A DNA stretch of 64,000 nucleotides from Lepas anatifera (Eukaryota; Arthropoda; Thecostraca; Lepadidae). Location: positions 595,262 to 659,261 of the forward strand of contig JAOTON010001700.1 in NCBI GenBank assembly GCA_034440635.1. Reading direction: 5' to 3'. Shown in pieces: positions 34,287 to 45,434 of the stretch. Below the pieces are notes generated by a model. It was not told the DNA's origin. It ran no database searches and saw only the letters and a program-made list of their open reading frames with translations. Position 1 is the stretch's first letter. The number at the start of each line of letters is the position of its first letter. The position numbers were made by a program, and so were the translations under genes.

Positions 34287-35540
34287 TCAGGCCGAGCTCA
34301 CAACTGGTTGCTCGCGATAGCAAGTTGTCAGGAAATGCCGTTTCGACGACAAAAAGGTCGCTGGCTGCGTCTTGTCCCCGTGTTGGAGAGTTGCCTGAAA
34401 AGTACCACGGACTGTCAGCTGATGCCCCACACTGGTCAGTTTTCTGTTGCAGATCTCCAACTCCGGTTTTCTTTGCATCTTAGTCCACGTGTCTGCAGTA
34501 ATCACATTCACGTCCGCTCCTGAATCTATTTTGAACGCGAGCTCCTGTCCGTCGACAAGTAGGTTCACAATCCATTTTCTTCCCTTTCCGTAAGCAGCAT
34601 CACCCAAAAAGTATTCATCCGCTTCAACATCTGCATCTGCATCATCTGCATCAACATCTTCTACTACATCAGCTTCCCCTTCGCCATACTCGACGTTCCT
34701 AACACGCCCGCATTTCCTGAAGCAGACCGACTCCCAGTGATCCGGCCTACCGCAAAAGTTGCAAAGTGACCCCATTGCAGGGCACTGCGTGCGTGACTGA
34801 TGACGGTTCCTACCGCAATACCTGCATGACGCCCGCTGCTGGGAGTCGGATGGACGCTGCGGCTGCCGCCCTCCGCGCTGGTAGTAGTAAGCAGGTTGAA
34901 GCTGCGACTGTGGTCGTTGCTGAGGAAGCTGGTGACGCCCCTGCACCTGCTGAACTGATGGTGAACGGCATCGAATGTCGCTGCGGGAGGCAGCAGTCAC
35001 TCTGTCGACAGTATGCGGGGAACACTCATCTACCAAGTTCGAACTGCGCATCATATCTACAACCTTGTCCATGGAAATGTCCTGATCAAGCGCTTGTATT
35101 TGAATCTTTCTCGACATCTTCTTATCCAACATGCCGGAAATCAGTCTATCGCGAATGCGTTCGGACTTGGTCTGTCCGAAGCCGCACTTCTCTGCCTGGG
35201 CCATAATAGCTCGGATGTACATCTCACTGCTTTCGCATTCCTTTTGGTTCTTTGATTCGAAAACTTGCCTTTCAGCAATTACGTTCGACTTTGGCATAAA
35301 ATACTCATTCATTTTCGCTATGACGATATCGTATGATGTCGCATCAGCTGCAGTCAAGTTGAATGATGTCAGCAGATGCTCTGCCTCTGGCCCCATCGAA
35401 TAAATGAGGGCACTGACCTGCACCTCACCAGCATCCTTCGATAACTTACTTGCGATGCGGAATCGTTCCCACCGGTCTCTCCGTGTTGGCCACGATGATG
35501 GAGAAGCAAAGTCAAAAGCTTCCGGCGTCTTGTATGCCAT
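34287..35540 (-). CDS. gypsy Gag with zinc knuckles and aspartic protease
   Basis: 417 codons from an ATG 65 bp past the 5' LTR. Residues 1-170 are a Gag capsid-like region (MAYKTPEAFDFASPSSW start, ISGMLDKKMSRKI). Two zinc knuckles follow, CRYCGRNRHQSRTQC and CNFCGRPDHWESVC, which bind RNA. After an acidic linker comes the protease active-site word FKIDSGADVNVITADTW. The frame ends soon after the protease, and RT begins close by in another frame, so a frameshift may normally join Gag-Pro to Pol, or the join is broken. Intact length for this element type. Confidence 0.9.
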   Translation of the reverse strand: MAYKTPEAFDFASPSSWPTRRDRWERFRIASKLSKDAGEVQVSALIYSMGPEAEHLLTSFNLTAADATSYDIVIAKMNEYFMPKSNVIAERQVFESKNQKECESSEMYIRAIMAQAEKCGFGQTKSERIRDRLISGMLDKKMSRKIQIQALDQDISMDKVVDMMRSSNLVDECSPHTVDRVTAASRSDIRCRSPSVQQVQGRHQLPQQRPQSQLQPAYYYQRGGRQPQRPSDSQQRASCRYCGRNRHQSRTQCPAMGSLCNFCGRPDHWESVCFRKCGRVRNVEYGEGEADVVEDVDADDADADVEADEYFLGDAAYGKGRKWIVNLLVDGQELAFKIDSGADVNVITADTWTKMQRKPELEICNRKLTSVGHQLTVRGTFQATLQHGDKTQPATFLSSKRHFLTTCYREQPVVSSA

Positions 35541-35586
35541 GCTTAAACTCTAGATTTCTACGACAGAAAAATCACTCTTCACAAGG

Positions 35587-35604
35587 ATCCTGCAGGCTGC
35601 GCCA
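35587..35604 (-). promoter_or_regulatory. Primer binding site
   Basis: On the minus strand TGGCGCAGCCTGCAGGAT directly follows the CA end of the 5' LTR. The TGG start is complementary to a tRNA CCA end. The tRNA type was not identified. Confidence 0.75.
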
Positions 35605-35785
35605 TGTTCCGAGCTCTCTTCAGCTGTCGACCCAAACCCGGCGAGTGTCTGTGAGCTACTGTATTGGGCTACTGACCCGGCACACGGCGGTGGCGGCCGC
35701 ACCGCCTGAGGCAGTGACCGACCGGGCGAGCGGTAGTGGTGCCAAACAACATCACTGTACAAGTGGTTCCAAATACCACCGTACA
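35605..35785 (-). repeat. 5' LTR of the gypsy element
   Basis: 181 bp, TG...CA ends on the minus strand, nearly identical to the 3' LTR. Outer flank GGTAG at 35786-35790 is the target duplication. Confidence 0.95.
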
Positions 35786-35974
35786 GGTAGTGACCAAGTT
35801 CTGTCGTTACGCAGCTAGCTCGGATCGTAGGGAGTGGTGGCGCCTATCCGGCTTGAAACCTTTAACCACAAAACGAGCAGCATCAAAGTATTATATAGAC
35901 AAAAATACCAAAAAACCGAAAGCTCTCATTTTGGACACCGACATCAGAAATGAATTCTACACCAGACACACTGC

Positions 35975-37174
35975 TTAACCCTTGCCCCGGTGGCGGGTGC
36001 GAGCCACATTCGCCCTGGTGGGGGGGCTAAAAAAGACCCCCACGATCTCAAAAAACTAAGAGAGCTAAAAAAAAGCGCAAAACGACAATGGAAATCTCTT
36101 CAAAAATTATATCGAAAACACTTAGGTCATTTTTCTCGTCAGATCAATATCAAGGTCACCAGAGGTCGAAATAGGTCAAAATCGCTAATATGAGGTGTGC
36201 TAAGAAAACCTCGTATATTTCAGAAACTATGATAGCTAAAGACATTTTGTTAACACCATCCGAAAACCCTTGAGATGCTCTTTCATTGCAGTGCCAATGG
36301 TTTTCGGGTCAGGTCAAAGCCTAGGGAACTACAGGTCACTGAATATTGGGCATATTCTTGGGAATGTCCATAGCCACCCATGCATAAGGGTGTTTCCTTT
36401 TTCGCTAATAACATTCAAACCAAACAAGATACAGCCATAGTTGATGCACCATTGCAATCCTCTCGTCAATACAAATAGAATTATATATAATATTGCTACG
36501 CCAGGTCAAATTTAAGAATTTGACCTAACCCAGGTCAACGGTCTGACCCAACTTGACCTGGTATAGTCATAATGCATATCATTTGACTTGCAGTGACTAT
36601 ACAAACACTTTGGTGACAAAAATAAAAGTTATGTCTTCGTTGATTCAAAATTTATAGAGTAAAACACCAAAAAATGTTTATTTGACCTAAGGTGACCTTT
36701 TAAAGGTCACAATCAAAATGTTTGGCATCAACTTCAGAAATGGCCTAAGAGCAAGTCGTAACCGACGTTTGAAGTTGATTTCATCTATACTTACTGAGAA
36801 AAGCTCATTTCGTGATTTTCCCCATGTATTTACAACGGGGAGGTCATGCTTTGCACATGACCTTAGGTCACCGATATAAAAAATCCCGGAACATATGTTG
36901 TAGCTCCTGGTGGGCCCAATATGTGGTATGAATTTCAACTTGATCGATTAACCCTCCTTTTTAGTTATGCAGTCCTAAGCATTTTTAGGTGAGGTCACTT
37001 CACCTGGCCTGGTGACCTGACCTGATATGACCTTGAGGTAAAATGTTTAGGATTGATGTAAAAATGATGAAGGAACAGCCAGACAAAGTTTTGCGGCGGT
37101 GCGCGCCGCCGTTTTTGGTCACTTCAGAAAAACCCGAGGGGGTCTAAAAAGACCCCCACCCGGGCGAAGGTTAA
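35975..37174. mobile_element. E6: TTAA element, family B, 1.2 kb
   Basis: Reverse orientation relative to E4. The left end is the R type: TTAACCCTTGCCCCGG, a second motif CGCCCTGGTGGG, then GGGGGGCTAAAAAAGACCCCC. The right end is the L type: GGGGGTCTAAAAAGACCCCC then GGGCGAAGGTTAA. Its L-half is the closest match to the right half of E1. The frames inside have no domain. Confidence 0.9.
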
Positions 37175-38107
37175 TCTAATGTGTAAGAAATTGAGGAGAC
37201 CACTTACCTGAGTTTTTTCTTTGTTTCTGATCCAGTTTCATGCGTAGATTCCAAATATTTAGTCCACAAAACCCTCGTTTTACGCCTGTTTTGTAATCAT
37301 CACTTCTTTTCCAAAAAAGTTTTGGCCCGAGTAACGTCCAAAATAACTATGTGAGATAAATGATGTTTGGTCTTTTCTGAACCAATGAAGTGCAGAAAAT
37401 AAATATATTTGAACCAATTCTCTTGATTTTTGTTGCTCTATCCGTAATTTTGAAAGAACGGTACAAGACTTTTAGCATAGAAGTCAATGGCAGGTGTCCC
37501 GGTAGCCCTGTTCTCTCCCAACAAATGCGCAGTGTGCTACGAAATGCGTTATCGGTGTGGCCTTTTCTTACTATATATGTCAGATTGTCTATATATTGTC
37601 TATATATGTTCAGATCACAATTTAGCGTACTGTATGAGTGACGTTGGCGAAATCGCGGCCATTTTTAACAACATTAATAAATCATCGGAAATCCAGGCTC
37701 ATAAAATAGACGGCAGTTTCAATATGTCCAGACAGAGGTTGTACCGTCCAATCTCCCCCCACCGATACCACGCGAGCAGAGTGGGCAAGAAGGGCAAAAG
37801 AACCGGTTTCTAACAAAGGTGCTAATATGCGTGACTGGGATGTTGCCATGTGAATTAAATAGCGGATCTAGCTGCATGTTTCGGGGAAAATTGTATTTAT
37901 TTGATTGTTATTTTTTCAAGAAAGGGGCTTAGAAACTTAATTTCCATGCTAAATTTATATACATTGCTACAAAATAAATACCTAACTGGATTGCGTGTCT
38001 GTAGAGGCATAGCTATTAGATGTCTGCACGGGACGCCTTTTCAGCTTCCATCTCGTTTCATCCCATTTTTCTCTCTTCCAATCCATTCCATTCCATGGAG
38101 AGTTAGC
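37175..38107. other. Intergenic, no gene seen
   Basis: No recognisable coding domain. From about 38050 there are degenerate CCATTCCATT words that continue after the palindromic MITE, which therefore appears inserted into a simple ATTCC-rich tract. Confidence 0.5.
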
Positions 38108-38300
38108 ACTTAAATTAATATATTATGAACGTATTGACCAGGAAAAAATGAATTCATACTTTTCTTAGTTGTGTTATAAGACCCTTTGTAAAAAATTAAT
38201 TTATACTTTTAGTTGTATTACAAAACCCTTTGTAATACAACAACAAAAGTATAAATTCGTTTTTTCCTGGTCAATACGTTCATAATATATTAATTTAAGT
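38108..38300. mobile_element. 193-bp palindromic (foldback) MITE
   Basis: ACTTAAATTAATATATTATG and the following bases to about 38190 are the reverse complement of 38218-38300 with few mismatches, so almost the whole element is one hairpin. The first 40 bases of each arm are identical. No clear target duplication; no coding capacity. Confidence 0.85.
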
Positions 38301-39448
38301 TTTAACCATCAATCAAAACCACGAAATAAAACAATTTTTCCATTACATTAACCATTCCACTCCATAAAATTCCACTAAAATTCGTGAAATTCCTCCCAAG
38401 GTATAATTTTCCTTCGAAAATTTATTTCACTTCAATCCTGTTCTTAATTAGCTATGCAAAATGTTGTTTCATTTCATTCCATTTCTGCAAAATCGATACC
38501 ATTCAAATAAATTCCGTTCCATTCCTTTTCCATGCAGACCTCTACTAGTTATCCATGCAAAACACTATAATTATCTATTTTTGTTATCGACTGCATGAAG
38601 GTGCATTTCTGTGATTTGATCTCACATGGATGCGATTTATATTATTCCTTCCATCTACCATGATAAGTGAGCTAGGTAGATTATTAAAAAGCTTTTGAAT
38701 GTAAAATCTGGTCCTGCACCCAAAGCTGCTCAGCACTACCCACGCATTGTCTTTTTTCTTCTAAAATGTTTTTTTTCTTTCGCGAGTGTACCCGGACTGC
38801 CACATCCCCCGAAGGTTGGCTCTGGCCCGGTTCTGCTATGGCGTCGCTTCAGTAACAATATGCAGGGAAAACTGCCGCAATCCTTATAAATAATTTTGGA
38901 ACTAACATTGATACACACTGTGCTCAATATTGATGGCCTGAACATTTCCTAAAAATTACACAAGCTATCGGGGAATTATGTGAAATAATGAAAGGTTCTT
39001 AGAAGTGCTCGACACCATCCGCTTATATCATTGTAATTGCTTTGAAATACAGCATTATATTTGTTCTCTTTTTCCGGAAACTGAATGGATAAACGTGGAA
39101 TCCGCCCTCAAAGTGAGAACAGAAGAAGTTTTTCAGATCCATATTGGGCGTCGGAAAAAGGGGCTAGTGGAGCCAGTCACCCCCCACCCATTTGTGTCCA
39201 AAATTGTTGTGATGTCAGCCCGGTATAGTAGAGAGGAAACCGGGCGTTTTTTAACCATTCAGTGCGGAAGGAAACGAGGAGCTCAAATCTGAACAATTTT
39301 TGGTTCTACCGTGGACATTGTTTGTCAGCAGCCAGTTTAGGATTTGCTGCCTCCCCCAGGGGCGTAGCCAGGATTTCGCTCAGGGAGGGAGTGCGGCGCC
39401 CCAAAAAGGGCCCTGCGACAGCGCCAAAAGGGCCCTGATGGGTCTTGC
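38301..39448. other. Intergenic, ATTCC-rich then unassigned
   Basis: Degenerate CCATTCC words run to about 38535. A plus frame at 39005-39292 has no known domain. GGGGCGTAGCCAGGATTT at 39358 is a common end of dispersed transposons; its partner was not found. Confidence 0.45.
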
Positions 39449-39495
<47 letters not shown>

Positions 39496-39502
39496 TAAAA
39501 AT

Positions 39503-39560
<58 letters not shown>
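39449..39560. repeat. (AT)n microsatellite, interrupted
   Basis: About 110 bp of AT dinucleotides broken by TCCGTTAAAA near 39491. Confidence 0.95.
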
Positions 39561-39561
<1 letters not shown>

Positions 39562-39796
39562 AGTAGGGTCTGTAGATGCCATCTAAAACCGAACGAAATA
39601 CTACGAAACGCTGCAGTTAAAACTTACGATTTATTAGGTTTTGAGAAGTGTGTTCTATGTCATGACGTCATATTTTGAACTGAGAAACTTTGTTTTGGCC
39701 TTCGGCCTGACAAATCTGAAATCAGGGGCAGTACAAACCGTATAACGTCATTACTATAGCCATTTATTAACTTTAAACTTAAATAACTTCCTTCCT

Positions 39797-40626
39797 TTAA
39801 TATGCGCATTGATGCCCCTCGGGTTTTTCGGAGATAGCAGAAAAACGGCGGCGCGTAGCGCCACCGTACTTGGCATACCTTTTTCCTCATCATTTTTACA
39901 ACTTCTGTGAAAATTTTAAGGTTAGGTCATCTCAGGTCAGGTCACCAGCACAGGTCAAGTGACCCAACCTCAAAAAAAGTTTAAGATAGCATAAGTCGGA
40001 GCAGGGTGAACTTATCCGATTGAAACTCATATCACATAATGGCCCTACCGAGTTCTCTAGAATATGTTCCGGTATTTTTTACATCGATGACCTAAGGTCA
40101 GGTACGAGGCATGACCTCTCCATTGGAAATACATGGGAAAAATGTTTTTTTTACTGAATAACTCAGTAACGGATGGCGATAGAGCATTTATTTTAGCTGC
40201 ATTAGACTCGCCTGGGCTTTGCGGTTCTAATGATATGCATTTTATATAATTTGACCCTGACCTGACCTCAGATCAGGTCAAACTCTTCATTTGACCTAGC
40301 AAGGGCAAATTATATATCATTCTATTCGACTTGCTGAGAGGATTCATAAAGTTTAAGTCGTTTTGCTCCATCTTTACTTGTTCAGATGTAATGGCCGAAA
40401 AACTGAATTTACATGTTATCCCTATGACGGCATGTTTTGACCTCTCATGACCTTAAATGTGACCTGACAAAAAATGGTTCAAATGTTTTCGACGGAGAAG
40501 TGGACGGGCAGCCAAACGCCGTTTACCGTTTTTCGTACCTACCGTGGTTCTCGAGATCTTAGGGGGCGTGTACCCGCCCCCCGTCAATGCGAAGGTGGCT
40601 CAGACCCCCGTCAATGCGCGTGTTAA
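39797..40626. mobile_element. E7: TTAA element, CGTCAATGCG family
   Basis: The L end is TTAATATGCGCATTGATG. The R end has GGGGGCGTGTACCCGCCCCC, then CGTCAATGCGAAGG and CGTCAATGCGCGTG, then TTAA. The interior has AGGTCATCTCAGGTCAGGTC near 39925 and further TGACCT clusters. Same family as E12. Confidence 0.9.
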
Positions 40627-42119
40627 AACATAGAGCAATGCTAGTTATGCCAAAAACAGTGCCGTGCTGTGAGCTTTCCGAGTTACAAAAAAATCCAATT
40701 CTCCCAACATGGGGGAGGTTTTGAATTGTGCCTGGCTAAAGTTTGGACGATATTTCTGATCTTTCGCCGCCTTCTACAATTTTGTGTTTGCAAGTGAATA
40801 GGATATCTGGTTATAACTTTAGTCATCGTGGGTCTTTTAAAATCAAATTTAAGGTTCCAAACGTCCTTTGAACCTTTATCAGAGCCAATGTGAGCAGAGA
40901 TCACATGAACGTTACAACTTTGAACTCAAATCAACACAATTATTTCATAACAATCGCAGACGTCCCCGGTGACTGTGCACGGCCTTAGACTTAGCTCCTT
41001 GGTGTTCTACATAGTAACTAGAATGAAAATGCCCTTCAGTTCAGCACAATAATGTCATCACAGGTATGCCCAGAACAGCTAAGGATAAAAGTGTCCTTCA
41101 GATACTCGTTGAAAGCATTTCTAAGTCGATATCGAAGTCGACCGTCCATATCAGTCCGCGGTGATCGGGCGTGATCGGCTTGACTTGGCTGAGCACCTGG
41201 TTGGGTCCAATGAGGCTGATGGCTTCCGTTACAGGAAAAATAAGTGTGTACCTTGTCCGGTTTCTCAAGAATTAGACACTCTGGGGATCTGTAGCTACAG
41301 TTTGTGCAAGGCAGGGCTGTGGAGCCGGAGTCGGTCGGAGTCGACAGTTTTGGCCGGAGTCGAAGTAGCGGTAGCCAGTCCTCGAAAAACTGTTTTTCGA
41401 GGACTGGCCTCTTTCGAGAAGATGAATGATGCAGGTTTTGAAGCCTGATTTCAGGTTGCCAGTGTTATTTCAGGTTTGTGCAGGTATAGGTGGAATATTT
41501 CTAGATGCTTTAGAATGCCTCAAAGTAGGACTCTCTTTTCCTAGACATCAAATGCTTCCCAGTTTTCATTGTCCATTGCGCACTGTAGACCTCAATACCA
41601 GGTTAAACAGAGTGGCTACAGTCAGAGGATTCTGATGATTATCCTGACCTAACATTTTCCACTAAAAATTTGTCTACTACGGCATGATGATGTCACCAAA
41701 TCTGTTAGATAGTCATTAATTTTGCTTTTGTTATAGATATATTGGCTCATGCTGTCATAGGAAATCCAATGCGGACCAAAAGCTTAGAGAGCTTGGCTCA
41801 CATTGATAAACATGACTACCAAGTTTTCTATGAAATCTGAATTAATGTTCATTTATGACTTCATCTATGTTGATATTTCAGCTAAAATCAAATAGCCAAT
41901 TGATTACTTGCACGTCAATTGGCTTCCAGTCCCGTTCATTAAAAGTGCAATCCAGCATCAAGTACGCTAACACGGTAAAGTAAACCGAAGATAGGATAGC
42001 TTCAATATATTTACTTGAATTATGTCGTCACTAATTATTTCAAAAGATTCAAAATGATATTTTGGGGTCCTTTTTGGGGCTAATGATCGCACATTGAATG
42101 TAGGAAATCGGTTAGAGAG
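40627..42119. other. Intergenic with possible exon-like pieces
   Basis: Plus frames 41161-41448 and 41426-41635 include cysteine-containing words (NKCVPCPVSQELDTLGICSY). A TTTCAG precedes GTTTGTGCAGG near 41474. No family is recognised, and the first frame runs into the repeat end GGGCTGTGGAGCCGGAGTCG at 41314. No gene is called. Confidence 0.35.
41374..41408. repeat. Perfect 16-bp hairpin with 3-base loop
   Basis: GCCAGTCCTCGAAAAA (41374-41389), loop CTG, then its exact reverse complement (41393-41408). It follows the repeat end GGGCTGTGGAGCCGGAGTCG and may be the junction of a foldback deletion of that element. Confidence 0.85.
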
Positions 42120-42197
42120 GTCTTGAGTGAGGAGGGGCTAAGAAAGGCCCCTGTGCCTGGTGCGTTACAGTTCAGACCTGTACCAGGGAGGGGTTAA
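42120..42197. mobile_element. E14: isolated right end of a TTAA element
   Basis: AGGGGCTAAGAAAGGCCCCT is a subterminal hairpin like those of E4 and E6. It is followed by CCTGTGCCTGGTGCG, then CCTGTACCAGGGAGGGGTTAA, the doubled R-end motif. No left end was found within 1.5 kb, so this is a solo end or a deleted copy. Confidence 0.6.
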
Positions 42198-42395
42198 AAT
42201 GTACCCGGAAAATGTCATCATTGGTTTTACTTATGCCTAACGTAACTGCTCTGGATTTGGAAACATTTTTGGTAACATCTGAGAAGATGATTCCGATTTG
42301 ACCCTTGGCAACTGATACCGCGGAGAACTCCATCTCCCGTGGGGCACCGAGCTCCGGGCATTGGACGCATTTGATCTCAAGAAGAGTGACACGTT
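42198..42395 (-). CDS. Putative exon interrupted at the E14 TTAA
   Basis: The minus strand is open for about 65 codons from a possible acceptor TCTTCTTGAG at about 42386, reading CVQCPELGAPREMEFSAVSV then KGQIGIIFSD and GISKTNDDIFRVHFN. It stops within E14 just past the TTAA at 42194-42197. Residue composition looks protein-like and the codon third positions are mixed. No family is recognised. The last residues abut the element exactly, as if E14 had inserted into coding sequence. Confidence 0.35.
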
Positions 42396-42419
42396 TTCAA
42401 TAAGGTTGACGTGGTAATT

Positions 42420-42698
42420 TTAAACATTCAAATTAGCACGTGCTATCCGCGGGTCCCGCCCCCGCACCTGCAGGCTGCGCGGGTCCAGCTGCAGCTCCGT
42501 CACATCAGCACTTCTCTCACTCCTGACTGGAACGTAGGTGCAGGCGCTTACGTCGAATCCGCAATCCGCGGCGACAGGATTGCGGACGGCATTTCTCAGC
42601 CTCGCTGTGTGTCTGTTACTGGCATCCCACTCGTGCTCTGGTTGCATATTGCCAGCCATCGGTATCACGGATCTCTCGCCTTCCACCACATGTTTCAC
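42420..42698 (-). CDS. Putative upstream exon of the same gene
   Basis: A minus frame of about 90 codons between E8 and the exon at 42198-42395, on the same strand. It contains GNMQPEHEWDASNRHTARLR and CGFDVSACTYVPV. A GTGCTAATTT donor-like site near 42436 and the TCTTCTTGAG acceptor would define a roughly 64-base intron. The opposite plus frame (42411-42791) is also open, so strand is uncertain. No recognised domain. Confidence 0.3.
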   Translation of the reverse strand: MKHVVEGERSVIPMAGNMQPEHEWDASNRHTARLRNAVRNPVAADCGFDVSACTYVPVRSERSADVTELQLDPRSLQVRGRDPRIARANLNV

Positions 42699-43914
42699 TT
42701 AACACACACGCCACTGGGGGGCGGGGCGAAATTTGCCTCTTGCTTTTTTCCTGAAAACAAAACGAAAACAAAGAGTCTTAGAATAACGTAATGCACTGCA
42801 TCTTAGCCTTGACATATTATTCGCAACTTCAAAAATTCAGTGTGTCAGGTCATGTCATTTCAAGTCAAAATTAAAAATCATGGAAACTGGCCCAAAACCC
42901 AAAATCACTACTTTAAAACTACGCCAAAGGGAGATCCAGAACCAGTCATGTCGAAAATTTATCAATATTATGAAGTTATTATGACCTACAAATCTGTCAT
43001 CTTTTATTGTTTTTGCATTGTTGACATACGGTGAAATATATATTTTTGAGTCGCGTTCATTGTAAGCCTCCAGGGAAAAAGGAAGGTGTTTCTTTTCAGT
43101 AAATACGAAAATTGAATTCAGTAAATCAGTTTGAAAGTTTTCACAAAATGTATTCTTAGCATGGTCCAGACCAATAAGGTGACTTTTCAGACATCTGATC
43201 TCTCAAGAGGTCTTATAAGCTCGCCTGAGGAGGCTGTTATCCTTATATTTATATTTGACATACACAGCATCTCCACTATCCATGTGGCTATTCTGACGCC
43301 GGTCGTAATGAAGATGAGGGACATGTAAATAACAAACTTAAGCAAAAACACACAGTAGGATAAGGATAAGGATAGATGGTTGATGGGGAAGGACAAGGAT
43401 TATCCACGGGGAGGGTCGCCTTGCCTTTTGCCAATAACGCCGCACTAAATTGAGAGAGCGCTTTCAGTTTGATCTATCGATGTTCGTCTCGTCAGTGGCA
43501 TTGCGTTACAGTGCCTTATGCACTTACTAGTTAACTGAGTGATCCTGACCTGGCTCGAGCTCAACTCAGTTTCATTATTTCATCCTGCATGTTTACATTA
43601 TATTTCATTCCATTTCACGATGCAAGGAGCCTAACGATCCCTAAATAATTGCGCCTGCATCGCTCGGTAACCTATATGGGAAAGTCTCTTATTCCCTGTT
43701 GCAATTTCATGGAAACTTTTAGTGATATCAATATTGGCCTCGCCTAGAATGCTTAGTATAATTTCTCTTTGTCTCCTCAAGAGCATTCAAACGTTGCCCG
43801 AATTTTTATTTCGGTCGTGTAGGAAATGAGATGAAGTCATGGGGGGGGGCGAATTAATCCCCTTCCCGCAGTTGGTGCTTCACCCTAAGTGACCCAGAGC
43901 GGGAGGCGTATTGT
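42699..43914. mobile_element. E8: TTAA element, CAGCGGGG family, older copy
   Basis: The left end is TTAACACACACGCCACTGGGG. The right end keeps GGGGGGCGAATTAATCCCC and degenerate doubled motifs, but its TTAA has decayed to TTGT (43911-43914). Homologous to E5. The interior hexamers are less well kept than in E5. Confidence 0.8.
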
Positions 43915-43985
43915 GCATAAACATTTTGAGCAATGTATTGTGTACAATATATTTATTGGGCCAGTAAGCAAATTCCAACACTTAC

Positions 43986-44043
43986 CTGACTGTGTTGCAG
44001 CCTTATCAGCCAACCCTGAACTAATGTATAGTCGGTATTGTCG
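43986..44043 (-). CDS. Putative small exon bounded by splice sites
   Basis: On the minus strand CTCTATGGCAG|CGACAA is a plausible acceptor and CACAGTCAG|GTAAGTG is a near-ideal donor. The 58 bases between are open (RQYRLYISSGLADKAATQS). It is upstream of the 42.2-42.7 kb candidates, with E8 lying in what would be the intron. Very tentative. Confidence 0.25.
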
Positions 44044-44275
44044 CTGCCATAGAGTTAAAGATGTATTATATCACCATTAGATGCTTCCAGTATCATCAGC
44101 GTACCGAGGCGGTGTCTCGTCCCTCACGGCATGTATGTACATACATACGTCCCAGTGCCGCCGGGCAGGGAGACACGCAGAGCGGGAAGATGGCACGTCG
44201 ATCTGAGGTTCTGAGGGTTAAAAGGTGGACAAGAGCCGAAGTGAAGGTGATGCAGCATATCAAATCAGAACGCTC

Positions 44276-44325
44276 GCCCAACGTGGGGCTCGAACCCACG
44301 ACCCTGGGATTAACAGTCCCATGAT
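44276..44325 (-). repeat. tRNA-Lys-derived 3' half, SINE or pseudogene
   Basis: The minus strand matches the 3' half of tRNA-Lys(CTT): anticodon stem TGGGA/TCCCA, T arm GTGGGTTCGAGCCCCAC and acceptor GTTGGGC. The anticodon reads GTT instead of CTT. The 5' half does not pair (no GCCCAAC/GCCCGGC strand), so it is not a working tRNA. Its downstream body probably lies at 44100-44275. Confidence 0.7.
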
Positions 44326-45434
44326 CACGAGATGCCACTGTGAACCTGATGACTTGTGCTGATTTATTTATTTATTTGCTTTCTCAGAGATACCCACGTT
44401 TTCGTGGCAATTATATCTCCGTTTACACTTAACTTGGTGACACAGATCATCGTTTAATATCAATTGTGCTAATTATGGATGACAGACTATTATTATAATT
44501 ATTGAATGAAGAGTCATGATTGACACAGTAACACAGATTATGATTTAGGGTCGAATGAGTTTCTTTATTTTCTGTTTGAAGCTGTAGCTGTTCTTGGCGT
44601 GTCTTGCACATCAAATTAAGCTCACATTCAAGGGTCATATGACCTGGCTGATGAAATCCAACCCTATAATTTTAGATTGGTTGCGAAAAGAATAAAACAA
44701 GCTGTACCAAGTGAATGAACTGCACTGCTCGCCGTCGTTTTTCGCCCGCCTGGAAAACCCCAGAGCATTGACTGGGGAATGACCAGATACCGTCCCTTTC
44801 TAGAAGGGAGTTAAAAGATCTGAAGTCTATTCAGCTCTTGCATGAAACCAGCCGTGGGTAGGCGTTCTGGTTTTGTTCTGTAACCAGCCAATCATGTTGG
44901 CAAGGCTCAGAGGGCATGTGCAAAATCTGTGAATGATTTAATAAAATCAGTAAATAGAAAATCAATAAAATTAGTAAAAAAATACGGAAATCGGTACTAA
45001 TACCCACTCGCTGAAATTTTCACACCAGCACTGCGGCAGGGGAGGGCTAGAGTGAACCCACCTATTTTTCCAGGATGGCTGGAGAATCATTTGCGGCAGA
45101 AAAAACGCTACTCGGCTACATTTTAGAGAATTGCTGACCACGTCGTTTGGTCATATCGTTTTGAAAATCGGTCGAAAACGCCTTGACATAAAGACTTTCA
45201 AAATCAGACCTCTATTTTGAGATCGCCGTAATCGCACGATTGTTCCAGTTTGTCTTCATTGTAGACCAAGTGATGCTGGCATAACGTCATAAAATCGGAT
45301 TATGTGTTAAAGTCACTTCGCATTAAGCTCACATTCAAGGGTCATATGTCCAGGCCATACCACCATGTTCAAGGTCATTGGCCCCAGTGTTTCCCGATAA
45401 TTGGCGTTAGTTCATAACCGTTATGTGATAACGT
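44326..45434. other. Intergenic, no gene seen
   Basis: AT-rich with no recognisable domain. The words AAGCTCACATTCAAGGGTCAT occur twice, near 44619 and 45324, showing a dispersed or duplicated piece. Confidence 0.45.

Larger units (their letters stand above)
30274..35785 (-). mobile_element. Ty3/gypsy LTR retrotransposon, full length
   Basis: Two 181-bp LTRs with TG...CA ends enclose gag, protease, RT, RNase H and integrase in Ty3/gypsy order on the minus strand. The target duplication GGTAG is intact at 30269-30273 and 35786-35790. A TGG-starting primer site and a purine tract abut the LTRs correctly. The LTRs differ at only about 3 positions, so insertion is fairly recent, yet pol is spread over several frames. 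A 51-bp minisatellite fills the region between integrase and the 3' LTR. Confidence 0.95.
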
